From: Calliopsis andreniformis
Taxonomy: Eukaryota > Arthropoda > Insecta > Hymenoptera > Andrenidae
Length of the DNA: 64,000 bases
Reading direction: 5' to 3'
NCBI RefSeq assembly: GCF_051401765.1
Contig: NW_027480543.1
Coordinates: forward strand, 496,001-560,000
Below the pieces are notes generated by a model. The model searched no databases. It was not told where the DNA came from and was given only the letters and a program-made list of their open reading frames with translations. Positions 26,062 to 39,825 of the stretch are shown one piece after another. The number at the start of each line of letters is the position of its first letter. Within the stretch, counting starts at the first letter, position 1. The translations under genes and the position numbers were made by a program.

Positions 26062-26647
26062 TTGAGGATTGAGGATTGAGGATTGAGGATTGAGGATTGA
26101 AGATGGAGTATTGATGATTGAATACTGAGGATTGAGGATTGAGGTTTGAGGATTGAGGACGAGGACTGACGGTAGAGGATTGAGGTTTGAGGATTGAGGA
26201 TTGAGGATTGAGGACTGGTGATTGAGGATTGAGGGTTAAGCATTGAGGATTGAAGATTGAAGACTGGGGATTGAGGATTGATGATTGAGAATTAAGGATT
26301 AAAGATTGTGGATTGAGGATCTAGGATTGGAGATTGATTATTGAGGATTGAAGATTGAGGATTGAGGATTGAGGATTGAGGATTGAGAATTGAGGATGAG
26401 GACTGAGGGTTGAGGATTGAGGATTGAGGAATGAGGATTGAGGGTTGAGGTTTGAGGATTGAGGATTGAGGATTGAGGATTGAGTATTGAAGATTGAGTA
26501 TTGATGCCTGAGGATTGAGGATTGAGGATTGAGGATTGAGGATTGGGGATTGAATATTGAGTACTGAGGATTGAAGATTGAGGATTGAGGATGAGGATTG
26601 AGGTTGGAGAATGAGGGCTGAGGGTTGAGGATTGAGGTTTGAGTATT

Positions 26648-26671
26648 GAATCCTGAGAATTCAGGGTATTC
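26648..26671 (+). repeat. A landmark (EcoRI), GGGTATTC type
   Basis: The EcoRI site is at 26,657-26,662; counterpart of the 4,269 copy. Confidence 0.87.
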
Positions 26672-27923
26672 TATTGAGTATTGAGAATTGAGGATTGATG
26701 GTTGAGTACTGAGGACTGAGGATTGAGGATTGAAGGTTGAGTATTGAGGATTCAGAATTGAGGTTTGTGGACTGAGGATTGGGGATTGAGAATTAAGGAT
26801 TGTTGATAGAGTATTGAAGATTGAGGATTGGGTACTGAGGATTGAAGAATGAGGATTGAGGATTGAGGATTGAGGATATAGGATTGGAGATTGATTATTG
26901 AGGATTGAAGATTGGGGATTGAGGATTGAGGATTGATGGTTGAGTACTGAGGACTGAGGATTGAGGATTGAAGGTTGAGTATTGGGGATTCAGAGTTGAG
27001 GGTTGAGGACTGAGGATTGAGGATTGAAGATTGAGTATTGAGGATTGAAGATTGAGGATTGAGGATTGAGGATTGAGGATTGAGGATGCTGTCTGAGGGT
27101 TGAGGATTGAGGTTTGAGGACTGAGGACTGAGGATTGAGGACTGAGGCTTGAGGATGAGGGCTGAGGGTCGGGGATTGAGGTTTGACGGCTGAGGACTGA
27201 GGATTGAGGACTGAGAATTGAGGATTGATGATTGAGGATTGAAGATAGAGGATTGGGTATTGAAGATTGAAGAATGAGGATTGAAGATTGAGGATTGATG
27301 ATTAAGGATGTAGGATGGAGGATGAGGGCTGAGGGTTGAGGATTGAGGTTTGAGGACTGATGGCTGAGGATTGAGGATTGAGAATTGAGAATTGAGGATT
27401 GAGGATTGAGGATTGAAAATTGAGTATTGTGGATTGATGATTGAGGATTGAGGATTGACGAATGAGGATTGAGGATTGAAGATTGAGTATTGAGCATTGA
27501 AGATTGAGGATTGAGGATTGAGGATTGAGGATTGAGGATTGAATATTGAAGATTGAGGATTGAGGATTGACGATTGAGGATTGAGGATTGAAGATTGAGT
27601 ATTGAGGATTGAAGATTGAGGATTGAGGATTGAGGATTGAGGATTGAAGATTGAGGATTTAGGATTGAGCATTGAGGATTCAGGATTGAGGATTGAGTAT
27701 TGAAGATTGAGGATTGGGTATTGAGGATTGAAGAATGAGGATTGAGGGTTGAGGATTGAAGATTGAGGATTGAGGATTGAGGATTGAGGATTGAGAATTG
27801 AGGATGAGGACTGAGGGTTGAGGATTGAGGTTTGAGGAATGAGGATTGAGGGTTGAGGATTGAGGATTGAGGATTGAGGATGGAGGATGAGGGCTGAGGG
27901 TTGAGGATTGAGGTTTGGGTATT

Positions 27924-27947
27924 GAATCCTGAGAATTCAGGATATTC
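27924..27947 (+). repeat. A landmark (EcoRI), best palindrome
   Basis: The EcoRI site is at 27,933-27,938, with both arms as in the 5,545 copy. Confidence 0.9.
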
Positions 27948-29594
27948 TATTGAGTATTGAGAATTGAGCATTGATGGTTGAGTACTGAGGACTGAGGATT
28001 GAGGATTGAAGGTTGAGTATTGAGGATTCAGAATTGAGGTTTGAGGGCTGAGGATTGAGGATTGAAGATTGAGTATTGAGGATTGAAGATTGAGGATTGA
28101 GGATTGAGGATTGAGGATTGAGGATGATGTCTGAGGGTTGAGGATTGAGGTTTGAGGTCCGAGGACTGAGGATTGAGGTCTGAGGATTGAGGATGAGGGC
28201 TGAGGGTCGGGGATTGAGGTTTGACGACTGAGGACTGAGGATTGAGGATTGAGAATTCAGGATTGTTGACAGAGTGTTGAAGAATGAGGATTGGGTATTG
28301 AGGATTGTAGAATGAGGATTGAGGATTGAGGATTGAGGATTGAGTGTTGAGGATCTAGAATTGGAGATTGATTATTGTGGATTGAAGATTGGGGATTGAG
28401 GATTGTGGGTTGAGGATCTAGGATTGGAGATTGATTATTGAGGATTGAAGATTGAGGATTGATGATTGAGGACTGACAATTGAGAATTGAGGATGAGGTC
28501 TGAGGGTTGAGAATTGATATTTGAGAAATGAAGGTAGAGGACTGAGGATTGAGGATTGAGGGTTGAGGATTGATGATTGAGTATTGAAGATTGAGTGTTG
28601 ATCACTGAGTATTGAGGATTGAGGATTGAGGATTGAGGATTGAGGATTGAAGATTGAATATTGATGATTGAAGATTGAGGATTGAGGATTGAGGGTTGAG
28701 GATGGAGAATGAGGGCTGAGGGTTGAGGATTGAGGTTCGAGGACTGAGGACTGAGGATTGAGGATCGAGAGTTGAGGATAGAGGATTGAGGATTGAGTAT
28801 TGAGGATTGATGATTGAGGGTTGAAGATTGAATATTGAGGATTGAAGATTGAGTATTGATGATTAAGGATTGAGGATAGAGGATGAGGGCTGAGGGTTGA
28901 GGATTGAGGTTTGAGGACTGAGGACTGAGGATTGAGGATTGAGAATTGAGGATTGAGGGTTGAGGATTGAAGATTGAGGATTGGGTATTGAGGACTGAAG
29001 AATGAGGATTTAGGATTGAGGATTGAGGATTGAGGATTGAAGATTGCGTACTGGGGATTGAAGATTGACGATTGAGGATTGAGGATTGAGGATTGAGGAT
29101 TGAGGATTGAGGATTGAAGATTGAGGATTGGGTATTGAGGACTGAACATTGAGGATTGAGGATTGAGGATTGAAGGTTGAATATTGATGAATGAAGATTA
29201 ACGATTGAGGATTGAGGGTTGTGGATTGAGGACGAGTACTGAGGGTTGAATATTGATGATTGAGGTCTGAGGATTGAGGATTGGGGATTTAAAATTGAGG
29301 ATCGTGGATTGAGGAATGAGGATTGAGGATTGAGGATTGAGGATTGAAGATTGAGGATTGGGGATTGATGATTGACGGTTGAGGATTGAGTATTGAGGAT
29401 TGAGAATTGAGGATTGAGGATTGAAATTGAGTATTGATGCCTGAGGATTGAGGATTGAGGATTGAGGATTGGGGATTGAATATTGAGTACTCAGGATTGA
29501 AGATTGAGGATTGAGGATTGAGGATTGAGGATGGAGGATGAGGGCTGAGGATGGAGGATGAGGGCTGAGGGTTGAGGATTGAGGTTTGAGTATT

Positions 29595-29618
29595 GAACCC
29601 TGAGAATTCAGGATATTC
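29595..29618 (+). repeat. A landmark (EcoRI), ACCCTGA type
   Basis: The EcoRI site is at 29,604-29,609; counterpart of the 7,216 copy. Confidence 0.87.
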
Positions 29619-30423
29619 CATTGAGTATTGAGAATTGAGGATTGATGGTTGAGTACTGAGGACTGAGGATTGAGGATTGAAGGATGAGTATTGAGGATTC
29701 AGAATTGAGGTTTGAGGACTGAGGATTGAGGATTGAAGATTGAGTATTGAGGATTGAAGATAGAGGGTTGAGGATTGAGGATTGAGGATTGAGGATGATG
29801 TCTGAGGGTTGAGGACTGAGGTTTGAGGACTGAGGACTGAGGATTGAGGACTGAGGATTGAGGATGGGGGCTGAGGGTCGGGGATTGAGGTTTGACGGCT
29901 GAGGACTGAGTATTGAGGATTGAGAATTAAGGATTGCTGATAGAGGATTGAAGATTGAGGACTGGGTATTGTGGATTGAAGAATGAGGATTGAGGATTGA
30001 GGATTGGGGATTGAGGATGTAGGATTGGAGATTGATGAATGAGGATTGAAGATTGAGGATCGAGGATTGAGAATTGAGAATTGAGAATTGAGGGTGAGGA
30101 CTGAGGTTTGAGGATTGAGGTATGAGGAACGAGGACTGAGGATTGAGGATTGAGGACTGAGGATTGACGATTGAGTATCGAAGATTGAGGATTGATGACT
30201 GAGGATTGAGGACTGAGGATTGAGGATTGAGGATTGAGTATTGAAGGTTGAGTATTGAGGATTGAAAGTTGAGGATTGTGGATTGAGGATTGAGGATTGA
30301 GGATTGAATATTGAGGATTGAGGACTGTGTATCTAGGATTGAAAATTGAGGATTGAGGATTGAGTATTGAGGATTGAGGATGGAGGATGAGGGCTGAGGG
30401 TTGAGGCTTGAGGTTTGGGTATT

Positions 30424-30447
30424 GAATCCTTAGAATTCAGGATATTC
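30424..30447 (+). repeat. A landmark (EcoRI), CCTTA type
   Basis: The EcoRI site is at 30,433-30,438; counterpart of the 8,045 copy. Confidence 0.87.
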
Positions 30448-33119
30448 TATTGAGTATTGAGAATTGAGGATTGATGCTTGAGTATTGAGGACTGAGGATT
30501 GAGGCTTGAAGGTTGAGTACTGAAGATTCAGGATTGAGGTTTGAGGACTGAGGATTGAGGATTGAAGATTGAGTATTAGGGATTGAAGATTGAGGATTGA
30601 GGATTGAGGATTGAGGATTGAGGATGATGTCTGAGGGTTGAGGATTGAGGTTTGAGGACTGAGGACTGAGGATTGAAGGCTGAGGGTTGAGGATGAGGGC
30701 AGAGGGTCAGGGATTGAGGTTTGACGATTGAGGGTTGAGGATTGAGGATTGAGAATTGAGGATTGATGATTGAGGATTGAAGATTGAGCATTGGGTATTG
30801 AGGATTGAAGAATGAGGATTGAGGATTGAGGATTGAGGATTGAAGATTGAGGATCTAGGATTGGAGATTGATTATTGAGGATTGAAGATTGGGGATTGAG
30901 GATTGAGGATTGATGGTTGAGTACTGGGGACTGAGGATTGAGGATTGAAGGTTGAGTATTGAGGATTCAGAGTTGAGGGTTGAGGACTGAGGATTGGGGA
31001 TTTAAGATTGAGTATTGAGGATTGAATATTGAGGATTGAGGATTGAGGATTGAGGATGATGTCTGAGGGTTGAGGATTGAGGTTTGAGGACTGAGGACTG
31101 AGGATTGAGGACTGAGGTTTGAGGATGAGGGCTGAGGTTCGGGGATTGAGGTTTGACGGCTGAGGACTGAGGATTGAGAATTGAGAATTAAGGATTGTTG
31201 ATAGAGGATTGAAGATTGAGGATTGGGTATTGAAGATTGGGGATTGAGGATTGAGGATTGAGGATATAGGATTGGAGATTGATTATTGAGGATTAAAGAT
31301 TGGGGATTGAGGATTGAGGATTGAGGATCTAGGATTGGAGATTGAAGATTGAGGATTGAGGATTGAGGGTTGAGGATTGAGGACGGGGACTGACGGTTGA
31401 GGATTGAGGTTTGAGGATTCAGGATTGAGGATTGAGGACTGAGGCTTGAGGATTGAGGATTGAGCATTGAGGATTGAAGATTGAGGACTGGCGATTGAGG
31501 ATTGAAGATTGAGGATTAAGGATTGAGGATTGGGGATTGACGATGTAGGATTGGAGATTGATTATTGAGGATTGAAGACTGAGGATTGAGGATTGAGGAT
31601 TGAGGATTGAGGATGATGTCTGAGGGTTGAGGATTGAGGTTTGATGACTGAGGACTGAGGATTGAAGGCTGAGGGTTGAGGATGAGGGCAGAGGGTCAGG
31701 GATTGAGGTTTGACGATTGAGGGTTGAGGATTGAGGATTGAGAATTGAGGATTGATGATTGAGGATTGAAGATTGAGGATTGGGTATTGAGGATTGAAGA
31801 ATGAGGATTGAGGATTGAGGATTGAGGATTGAAGATTGAGGATCTAGGATTGGAGATTGATTATTGAGGATTAAAAATTCAGGATTGAGGATTCAGGATT
31901 AAGGATCTAGAATTGGAGATTGATTATTCAGGATTGAAGATTGAGGATTGACGACTGAGGATTGAGAATTGAGAATTGAGGATGAGGACTGAGGGTTGAG
32001 GATTGAGGTTTGAGAAATGAGGATTGAGGATTGAGGAATGAGGATTGAGGACTGAGGATTGAGGATTGTGTATTGAAGATTGTGTATTGATCACTGAGGA
32101 TTGAGGATTGAGGATTGGGGATTGAGGATTGAGGGTTGAAGATTGAACATTGAGGATTGAGGATTGAGGATTGATTATTAAGGATTGAGGATGGAGGATG
32201 AGGGCTGAGGGTTGAGGATTGAAGTTTGAGGACTGAGGACTGAGGATTGAGGGTTGAGAATTGAGGATTGAGGATTGAGGATTGGCGATTGAGGATTGAG
32301 GATTGAAGATTGAGTATTGAGGATTGAAGGTTGAGGATTGAGGATTGAGGATTGAGGATTGAGGATTGAAGATTGAGAATTGAGAATTGAGGATGAGGGC
32401 TCAGGGTTGAGGATTGTGGTTTGAGGACTGAGGACTGAGGATTGAGGATCGAGAGTTGAGGATTGAGGATTGAGGATTGAGCATTGTGGATTGAGTATTG
32501 AGGATTGATGATTGAGGGTTGAAGATAGAATATTGAGGATTGAAGATTGAGTATTGATGATTAAGGATTGAGGATGTAGGATGAGGGCTGAGGGTTGAGG
32601 ATTGAGGTTTGAGGACTGAGGACTGAGGCTTGAGGATTGAGAATTGAGGATTGAGGGTTGAGGATTGAAGATTGGGGATCGAGGATTGAGGGTTGAAGAT
32701 TGAACATTGAGGATTGAAGATTGAGGATTGAGTATTGAAGATTGAGTATTGATGCCTGAGGATTGAGGATTGAGGATTGAGGATTGAGGATTGGGGATTG
32801 AATATTGAATACTGAGGATTGGAGATTGAGGATTGAGGATTGAGGATTGAGGATTGAGAATTGAGGATGAGGACTGAGGGTTGAGGATTGAGGATTGAGG
32901 AATGAGGATTGAGGGTTGAGGTTTGAGGATTGAGGATTGAGGATTGAGGATTGAGTATTGAAGATTGAGTATTGATGCCTGAGGATTGAGGATTGAGGAT
33001 TGAGGATTGAGGATTGGGGATTGAATATTGAGTACTGAGGATTGAAGATTGAGGATTGAGGATTGATAATTGAGGATGGAGGATGAGGGCTGAGGGTTGA
33101 GGATTGAGGTTTGAGTATT

Positions 33120-33143
33120 GAATCCTGAGAATTCAGGGTATTC
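33120..33143 (+). repeat. A landmark (EcoRI), GGGTATTC type
   Basis: The EcoRI site is at 33,129-33,134; counterpart of the 10,741 copy. Confidence 0.87.
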
Positions 33144-34079
33144 TATTGAGTATTGAGAATTGAGGATTGATGGTTGAGTACTGAGGACTGAGGATTGAGG
33201 ATTGAAGGTTGAGTATTGAGGATTCAGAATTGAGGTTTGAGGACTGAGGATTGAGGATTGAGAATTAAGGATTGTTGATAGAGGATTGAAGATTGAGGAT
33301 TGGGTACTGAGGATTGAAGAATGAGGATTGAGGATTGAGGATTGAGGATATAGGATTGGAGATTGATTATTGAGGATTGAAGATTGGGGATTGAGGATTG
33401 AGGATTGATGGTTGAGTACTGAGGACTGAGGATTGAGGATTGACGGTTGAGTATTGAGGATTCAGAGTTGAGGGTTGAGGACTGAGGATTGAGGATTGAA
33501 GATTGAGTATTGAGGATTGAAGATTGAGGATTGAGGATTGAGGATTGAGGATTGAGGATGATGTCTGAGGGTTGAGGATTGAGGTTTGAGGACTGAGGAC
33601 TGAGGATTGAGGATTGAGGTTTGAGGATTGAGGACGAGGACTGACGGTAGAGGATTGAGGTTTGAGGACCGAGGACTGAGGATTGAGGACTGAGGATTGA
33701 GGATGAGGGCTGAGGGTCAGGGATTGAGGTTTGACGACTGAGGACTGAGGATTGAGGATTGAGAATTCAGGATTGCTGACAGAGTGTTGAAGAATGAGGA
33801 TTCGGAATTGTGGATTGAAGAATGAGGATTGAGGATTGAGGATTGAGGATTGAGGGTTGAGGATCTAGGATTGGAGATTGATTATTGAGGATTGATGATT
33901 GAGGATTGACAATTGAGAATTGAGGATGAGGTCTGAGGGTTGGGAATTGAGGTTTGAGAAATGAGGATTGAGGACTGAGGATTGAGGATTGAGGGTTGAG
34001 GATTGATGATTGAGTATTGATGATTGAGTGTTGATCACTGAGGATTGAGGATTGAGGATTGAGGATTGAGGATTGAGGA

Positions 34080-35369
34080 TTGAAGATTGAATATTGAGGA
34101 TTGAAGATTGAGGATTGAGGATCGAGGGTTGAGGATGGAGAATGAGGGCTGAGGGTTGAGGATTGAGGTTTGAGGACTGAGGACTGAGGATTGAGGATCG
34201 AGATTTGAGGATTGAGGATTGAGGATTGAGGATTGAGGATTGAGTATTGAGGATTGATGATTGAGGGTTGAAGATTGAATATTGAGGATTGAAGATTGAG
34301 TATTGATGATTAAGGATTGAGGATAGAGGATGAGGGCTGAGGGTTGAGGATTGCGGTTTGAGGACTGAGGACTGAGGATTGAGGATTGAGAATTGAGGAT
34401 TGAGGGTTGAGGATTGAAGATTGAGGATTGGGTATTGAGGACTGAAGAATGAGGATTGAGGATTGAGGATTGAGGATTGAGGATTGAAAATTGAGTACTG
34501 GGGATTGAAGATTGACGATTGAGGATTGAGGATTGAGTATTGCGGATTGAGGATTGAGGATTGAAGATTGAGGATTGGGTATTGAGGACTGAACATTGAG
34601 GATTGAGGATTGAGGATTGAAGGTTGAATATTGATGAATGAAGATTAACGATTGAGGATTGAGGGTTGTGGATTGAGGACGAGTACTGAGGGTTGAATAT
34701 TGATGATTGAGGTCTGAGAGGAGAGGATTGAGGATTGAAAATTGAGGATCGAGGATTGAGGAATGAGGATTGAGGATTGAAGATTGAGTATTGAAGATTG
34801 AAGATTGAGGATTGAGGATTGAGGATTGAGGATTGATGATTGAAGATTGTGTATTGAAGATTGAAGATTGAGGATTGAGGATTGAGGATTGAGGATTGAG
34901 GATTGAGGATTGAAGATTGGGGATTGGGGATTGATGATTGACGGTTGAGGATTGAGTGTTGAGGATTGAGAATTGAGGATTGAGGATTGAGGATTTAGGA
35001 TTGAGGATTGATGATTGAAGATTGTGTATTGAGAATTGAAGATTGAGGATTGAGGATTGATTATTGAGGATTGAAGATTGAGGATTGGGGTTTGAGGATT
35101 GAGGATTGAGAATTGAGAATGAGGACTGAGGGTTGAGGACTGAGGTTTGAGGAATGAGGATTGAGGGTTGAGGATTGAGGATTGAGGATTGAGGATTGAG
35201 GATTGAGGATTGAGGGTTGGGGATTGAATATTGAGTACTGAGGATTGAAGATTGAGGATTGAGGATTGAGGATTGAGGGTTGTGGATTGAAGATTGGGAT
35301 TGGGGATTGAGGATGGCGATTGAGGATTGAGTATTGAGAATTGAGGATTGATGGTTGAGTATTGAGGAT
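34080..35369 (+). repeat. Partial beta unit opening the array in copy 2
   Basis: Counterpart of 11,701-12,990 at offset 22,379, truncated at the same left edge. Confidence 0.82.
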
Positions 35370-37769
35370 TCATGGCTGAGGGTTGTGTGTTGAATATTGA
35401 GGGTTGAGGATTGAGGATTGAGGATTGAGGATTGAGGATTGAAGATTGGGTATTGATGATTGAATATTGAGGATTGAGTATTGAGGTTTGAGGATTGAGG
35501 ACGAGGACTGACGGTAGATGATTGAGGTTTGAGGATTGAGGACTGAGGATTGAGGACTGAGGATTGAGGATTGAGGATTGAGCATTGAGAATTGAAGATT
35601 GAAGACTGGGGATTGAGGATTGAAGATTGAGCATAAAGGATTGAAGATTGTGGATTGAGGATCTAGGATTGGAGATTGATTATTGAGGATTGAAGATTGA
35701 GGATTGAGGATTGAGGATTGAGGATTGAGAATTGAGAATGAGGTCTGAGGGTTGAGGATTGAGGTTTGAGGAATGAGGATTGAGGGTTGAGGATTGAGGA
35801 TTGAGGATTGAGGGTTGAGGATTGAGGATTGAGGATTGGGGATTGAATATTGAGTACTGAGGATTGAAGATTGAGGATTGAGGATTGAGGATTGAGGATG
35901 GAGGATGAGGGCTGAGGATTGAGGATTGAGGGTCTAGAATTGGAGATTGATTATTGAGGTTTGAAAATTGAGGATTGATGATTGAGGATTCAGAATTGAG
36001 AATTATTGGATGAGGACTGAGGGTTGAGGATTGAGGTTTGAGAAATGAGGATTGAGGATTGAGGATTGAGGTCTGAGGATTGAGGATTGAGGATTGTGTA
36101 TTGAAGATTGAGTATTGATCACTGAGGATTGAGGATTGATTATTGAGGATTGAAGATTGAGGATTGAGGATTGAGGATTCAGGATTGAGAATTGAGAATG
36201 AGGACTGAGGGTTGAGGATTGAGGTTTGAGGAATGAGGATTGAGGGTTGAGGATTGAGGATTGCGGATTGAGGATTGAGGATTGAGGATTGAGGATTGGG
36301 GATTGAATATTGAGTACTGAGGATTGAAGATTGAGGATTGAGGATTGAGGATAGAGGATGGAGGATGAGGGCTGAGGATTGAGGATTGAGGATCTAGAAT
36401 TGGAGATTGATTATTGAGGTTTGAAGATTGAGGATTGATGATTGAGGATTGAGAATTGACAATTGAGGATTGAGGATTGAGGTTTGAAAATTGAGTATTG
36501 AGGATTGATGATTGAGGATTGAGGAATGACGATTGAGGATTGAGGATTGAAGATTGAGTATTGAGGATTGAAGATTGAGGATTGAGGATTGAGGATTGAG
36601 GATTGAGGATTGAAGATTGAAGATTGAGGATTGAGGATTGACGATTGACGATTGAGGATTGAGGATTGAAGATTGAGTATTCAGGATTGAAGATTGAGGA
36701 TTGAGGATTGAGGATTGAGGATTGAGGATTGAGGATTGAGGATTGAAGATTGAGGATTGAGGATTGAGGATTGTGTATTGAGCATTGAGGATTGAACATT
36801 GAATATTGATGATTGAAGATTGAGGATTGAGGATTGAGGGCTGAGGATCTAGGATTGGAGATTGATTATTGAGGATTCAAGATTGAGGATTGATGATTGA
36901 GGATTGAGAATTGAGAGTTGAGGATGAGGACTGAGGGTAGAGGATTGAGGTTTGAGAAATGAGGATTGAGGATTGAGGATTGAGGACTGAAGATTGAGTA
37001 TTGAGAATTGAGGATTGAGGATTGAGGATTGAGGATTGAGAATTGAGGATGAGGACTGAGGGTTGAGAATTGAGGTTTGAGAAATGAGGATTGAGGATTG
37101 AGGATTGAGGATTGAGGGTTGAGTATTGATGATTGGGTATTGAAGATTGAGTATTGATCACTGAGTATTGAGGATTGAGGATTGGGGATTGAAGATTGAA
37201 TATTGAGGATTGAAGATTGACGATTGAGGATTGAGGGTTGAGGATGGAGGATGAGGGCTGAGGGTTGAGGATTGAAGTTTGAGGACTGAGGACTGAGGAT
37301 TGAGGATTGAGAGTTGAGGATTGAGGATGGAGGATTGAGGATTGAAAATTGAGTATTGAGGATTGAAGATTGAGGATTGAAGGTTGAGTATTGAGGATTG
37401 AAGATTGATGATTGAGGATTGAGGATTGAGGATTGAGGATTGAGGACTGAGGGTTGAATATTGATGATTGAGGTCTGAGGATTGAGGATTGAGTATTGAA
37501 AATTGAGGATTGAGGATTGAGGATTGAGGATTGAGGATTGAGGATTGAGGATTGAAGATTGGATATTGAGGATTGAAGATTCAGGATTGAGGATTTAGGA
37601 TTGAGGGTTGATGATTGAAGATTGTGTATTGAGAATTGAAGATTGAGGATTGAGGATTGAGGATTGAGGATTGAGGATTGAGGATTGAAGGTTGAGGACT
37701 GGGGATTGAGGATTGGCGATTGAGGCTTGAGTATTGAGAATTGAGGATTGATGGTTGAGTATTGAGGAT
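35370..37769 (+). repeat. Alpha unit, 2,400 bp
   Basis: Counterpart of the 12,991 unit. It carries C instead of G at 35,991 (GATTCAGAATT) and T instead of C at 37,735. Confidence 0.88.
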
Positions 37770-39825
37770 TCATGGCTGAGGGCTGTGTGTTGAATATTGA
37801 GGGTTGAGGATTGAGGATTGAGGATTGAGGATTGAGGATTGAAGATTGAGTATTGATGATTGAATATTGAGGGTTGAGGATTGAGGTTTGAGGATTGAGG
37901 ACGATGACTGACGGTAGAGGATTGAGGTTTGAGGATTGAGGGCTGAGGATTGAGGACTGAGGATTGAGGATTGAGGATTGAGCATTGAGGATTGTTGATT
38001 GAAGACTGGGGATTAAGGATTGAAGATTGAGAATTAAGGATTGAAGATTGTGGATTGAGGATCTAGAATTGGAGATTGATTATTGAGGATTGAAGATTGA
38101 GGATTGAGGATTGAGGATTGAGGATTGAGGATTGAGAATTGAGAATGAGGACTGAGGGTTGAGGATTGAGGTTTGAGGAATGAGGATTGAGGGTTGAGGA
38201 TTGAGGATTGAGGATTGAGGATTGAGGATTGAGGATTGAGGATTGGGGATTGAATATTGAGTACTGAGGATTGAAGATTGAGGATTGAGGATTGAGGATT
38301 GAGGATGGAGGACGAGGGCTGAGGATTGAGGATTGAGGATCTAGAATTGGAGATTGATTATTGAGGTTTGAAAATTGAGGATTGATGATTGAGGATTGAG
38401 AATTGGGAATTATTGGATGAGGACTGAGGGTTGAGGATTGAGGTTTGAGAAATGAGGATTGAGGATTGAGGATTGAGGTCTGAGGATTGAGGATTGAGGA
38501 TTGTGTATTGAAGATTGAGTATTGATTACTGAGGATTGAGGATTGATTATTGAGGATTGAAGATTGAGGATTGAGGATTGAGGGTTGAGGATGGAGAATG
38601 AGGGCTGAGGTTTGAGGATTGAGGTTTGAGGACTGAGGACTGAGGATTGAGGATCGAGATTTGAGGATTGAGGATTGAGGATTGAGGATTGAGGATTGAG
38701 TATTGAGGATTGATGATTGAGGGTTGAAGATTGAATATTGAGGATTGAAGATTGAGTATTGATGATTAAGGATTGAGGATAGAGGATGAGGGCTGAGGGT
38801 TGAGGATTGCGGTTTGAGGACTGAGGACTGAGGATTGAGGATTGAGAATTGAGGATTGAGGGTTGAGGATTGAAGATTGAGGATTGGGTATTGAGGACTG
38901 AAGAATGAGGATTGAGGATTGAGGATTGAGGATTGAGGATTGAAAATTGAGTACTGGGGATTGAAGATTGACGATTGAGGATTGAGGATTGAGTATTGCG
39001 GATTGAGGATTGAGGATTGAAGATTGAGGATTGGGTATTGAGGACTGAACATTGAGGATTGAGGATTGAGGATTGAAGGTTGAATATTGATGAATGAAGA
39101 TTAACGATTGAGGATTGAGGGTTGTGGATTGAGGACGAGTACTGAGGGTTGAATATTGATGATTGAGGTCTGAGAGGAGAGGATTGAGGATTGAAAATTG
39201 AGGATCGAGGATTGAGGAATGAGGATTGAGGATTGAAGATTGAGTATTGAAGATTGAAGATTGAGGATTGAGGATTGAGGATTGAGGATTGATGATTGAA
39301 GATTGTGTATTGAAGATTGAAGATTGAGGATTGAGGATTGAGGATTGAGGATTGAGGATTGAGGATTGAAGATTGGGGATTGGGGATTGATGATTGACGG
39401 TTGAGGATTGAGTGTTGAGGATTGAGAATTGAGGATTGAGGATTGAGGATTTAGGATTGAGGATTGATGATTGAAGATTGTGTATTGAGAATTGAAGATT
39501 GAGGATTGAGGATTGATTATTGAGGATTGAAGATTGAGGATTGGGGTTTGAGGATTGAGGATTGAGAATTGAGAATGAGGACTGAGGGTTGAGGACTGAG
39601 GTTTGAGGAATGAGGATTGAGGGTTGAGGATTGAGGATTGAGGATTGAGGATTGAGGATTGAGGATTGAGGGTTGGGGATTGAATATTGAGTACTGAGGA
39701 TTGAAGATTGAGGATTGAGGATTGAGGATTGAGGGTTGTGGATTGAAGATTGGGATTGGGGATTGAGGATGGCGATTGAGGATTGAGTATTGAGAATTGA
39801 GGATTGATGGTTGAGTATTGAGGAT
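37770..39825 (+). repeat. Beta unit, 2,056 bp
   Basis: Counterpart of the 15,391 unit. It has five GAGGATT monomers after GATCGAGATTT near 38,654, where the next beta unit has four. Confidence 0.88.
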
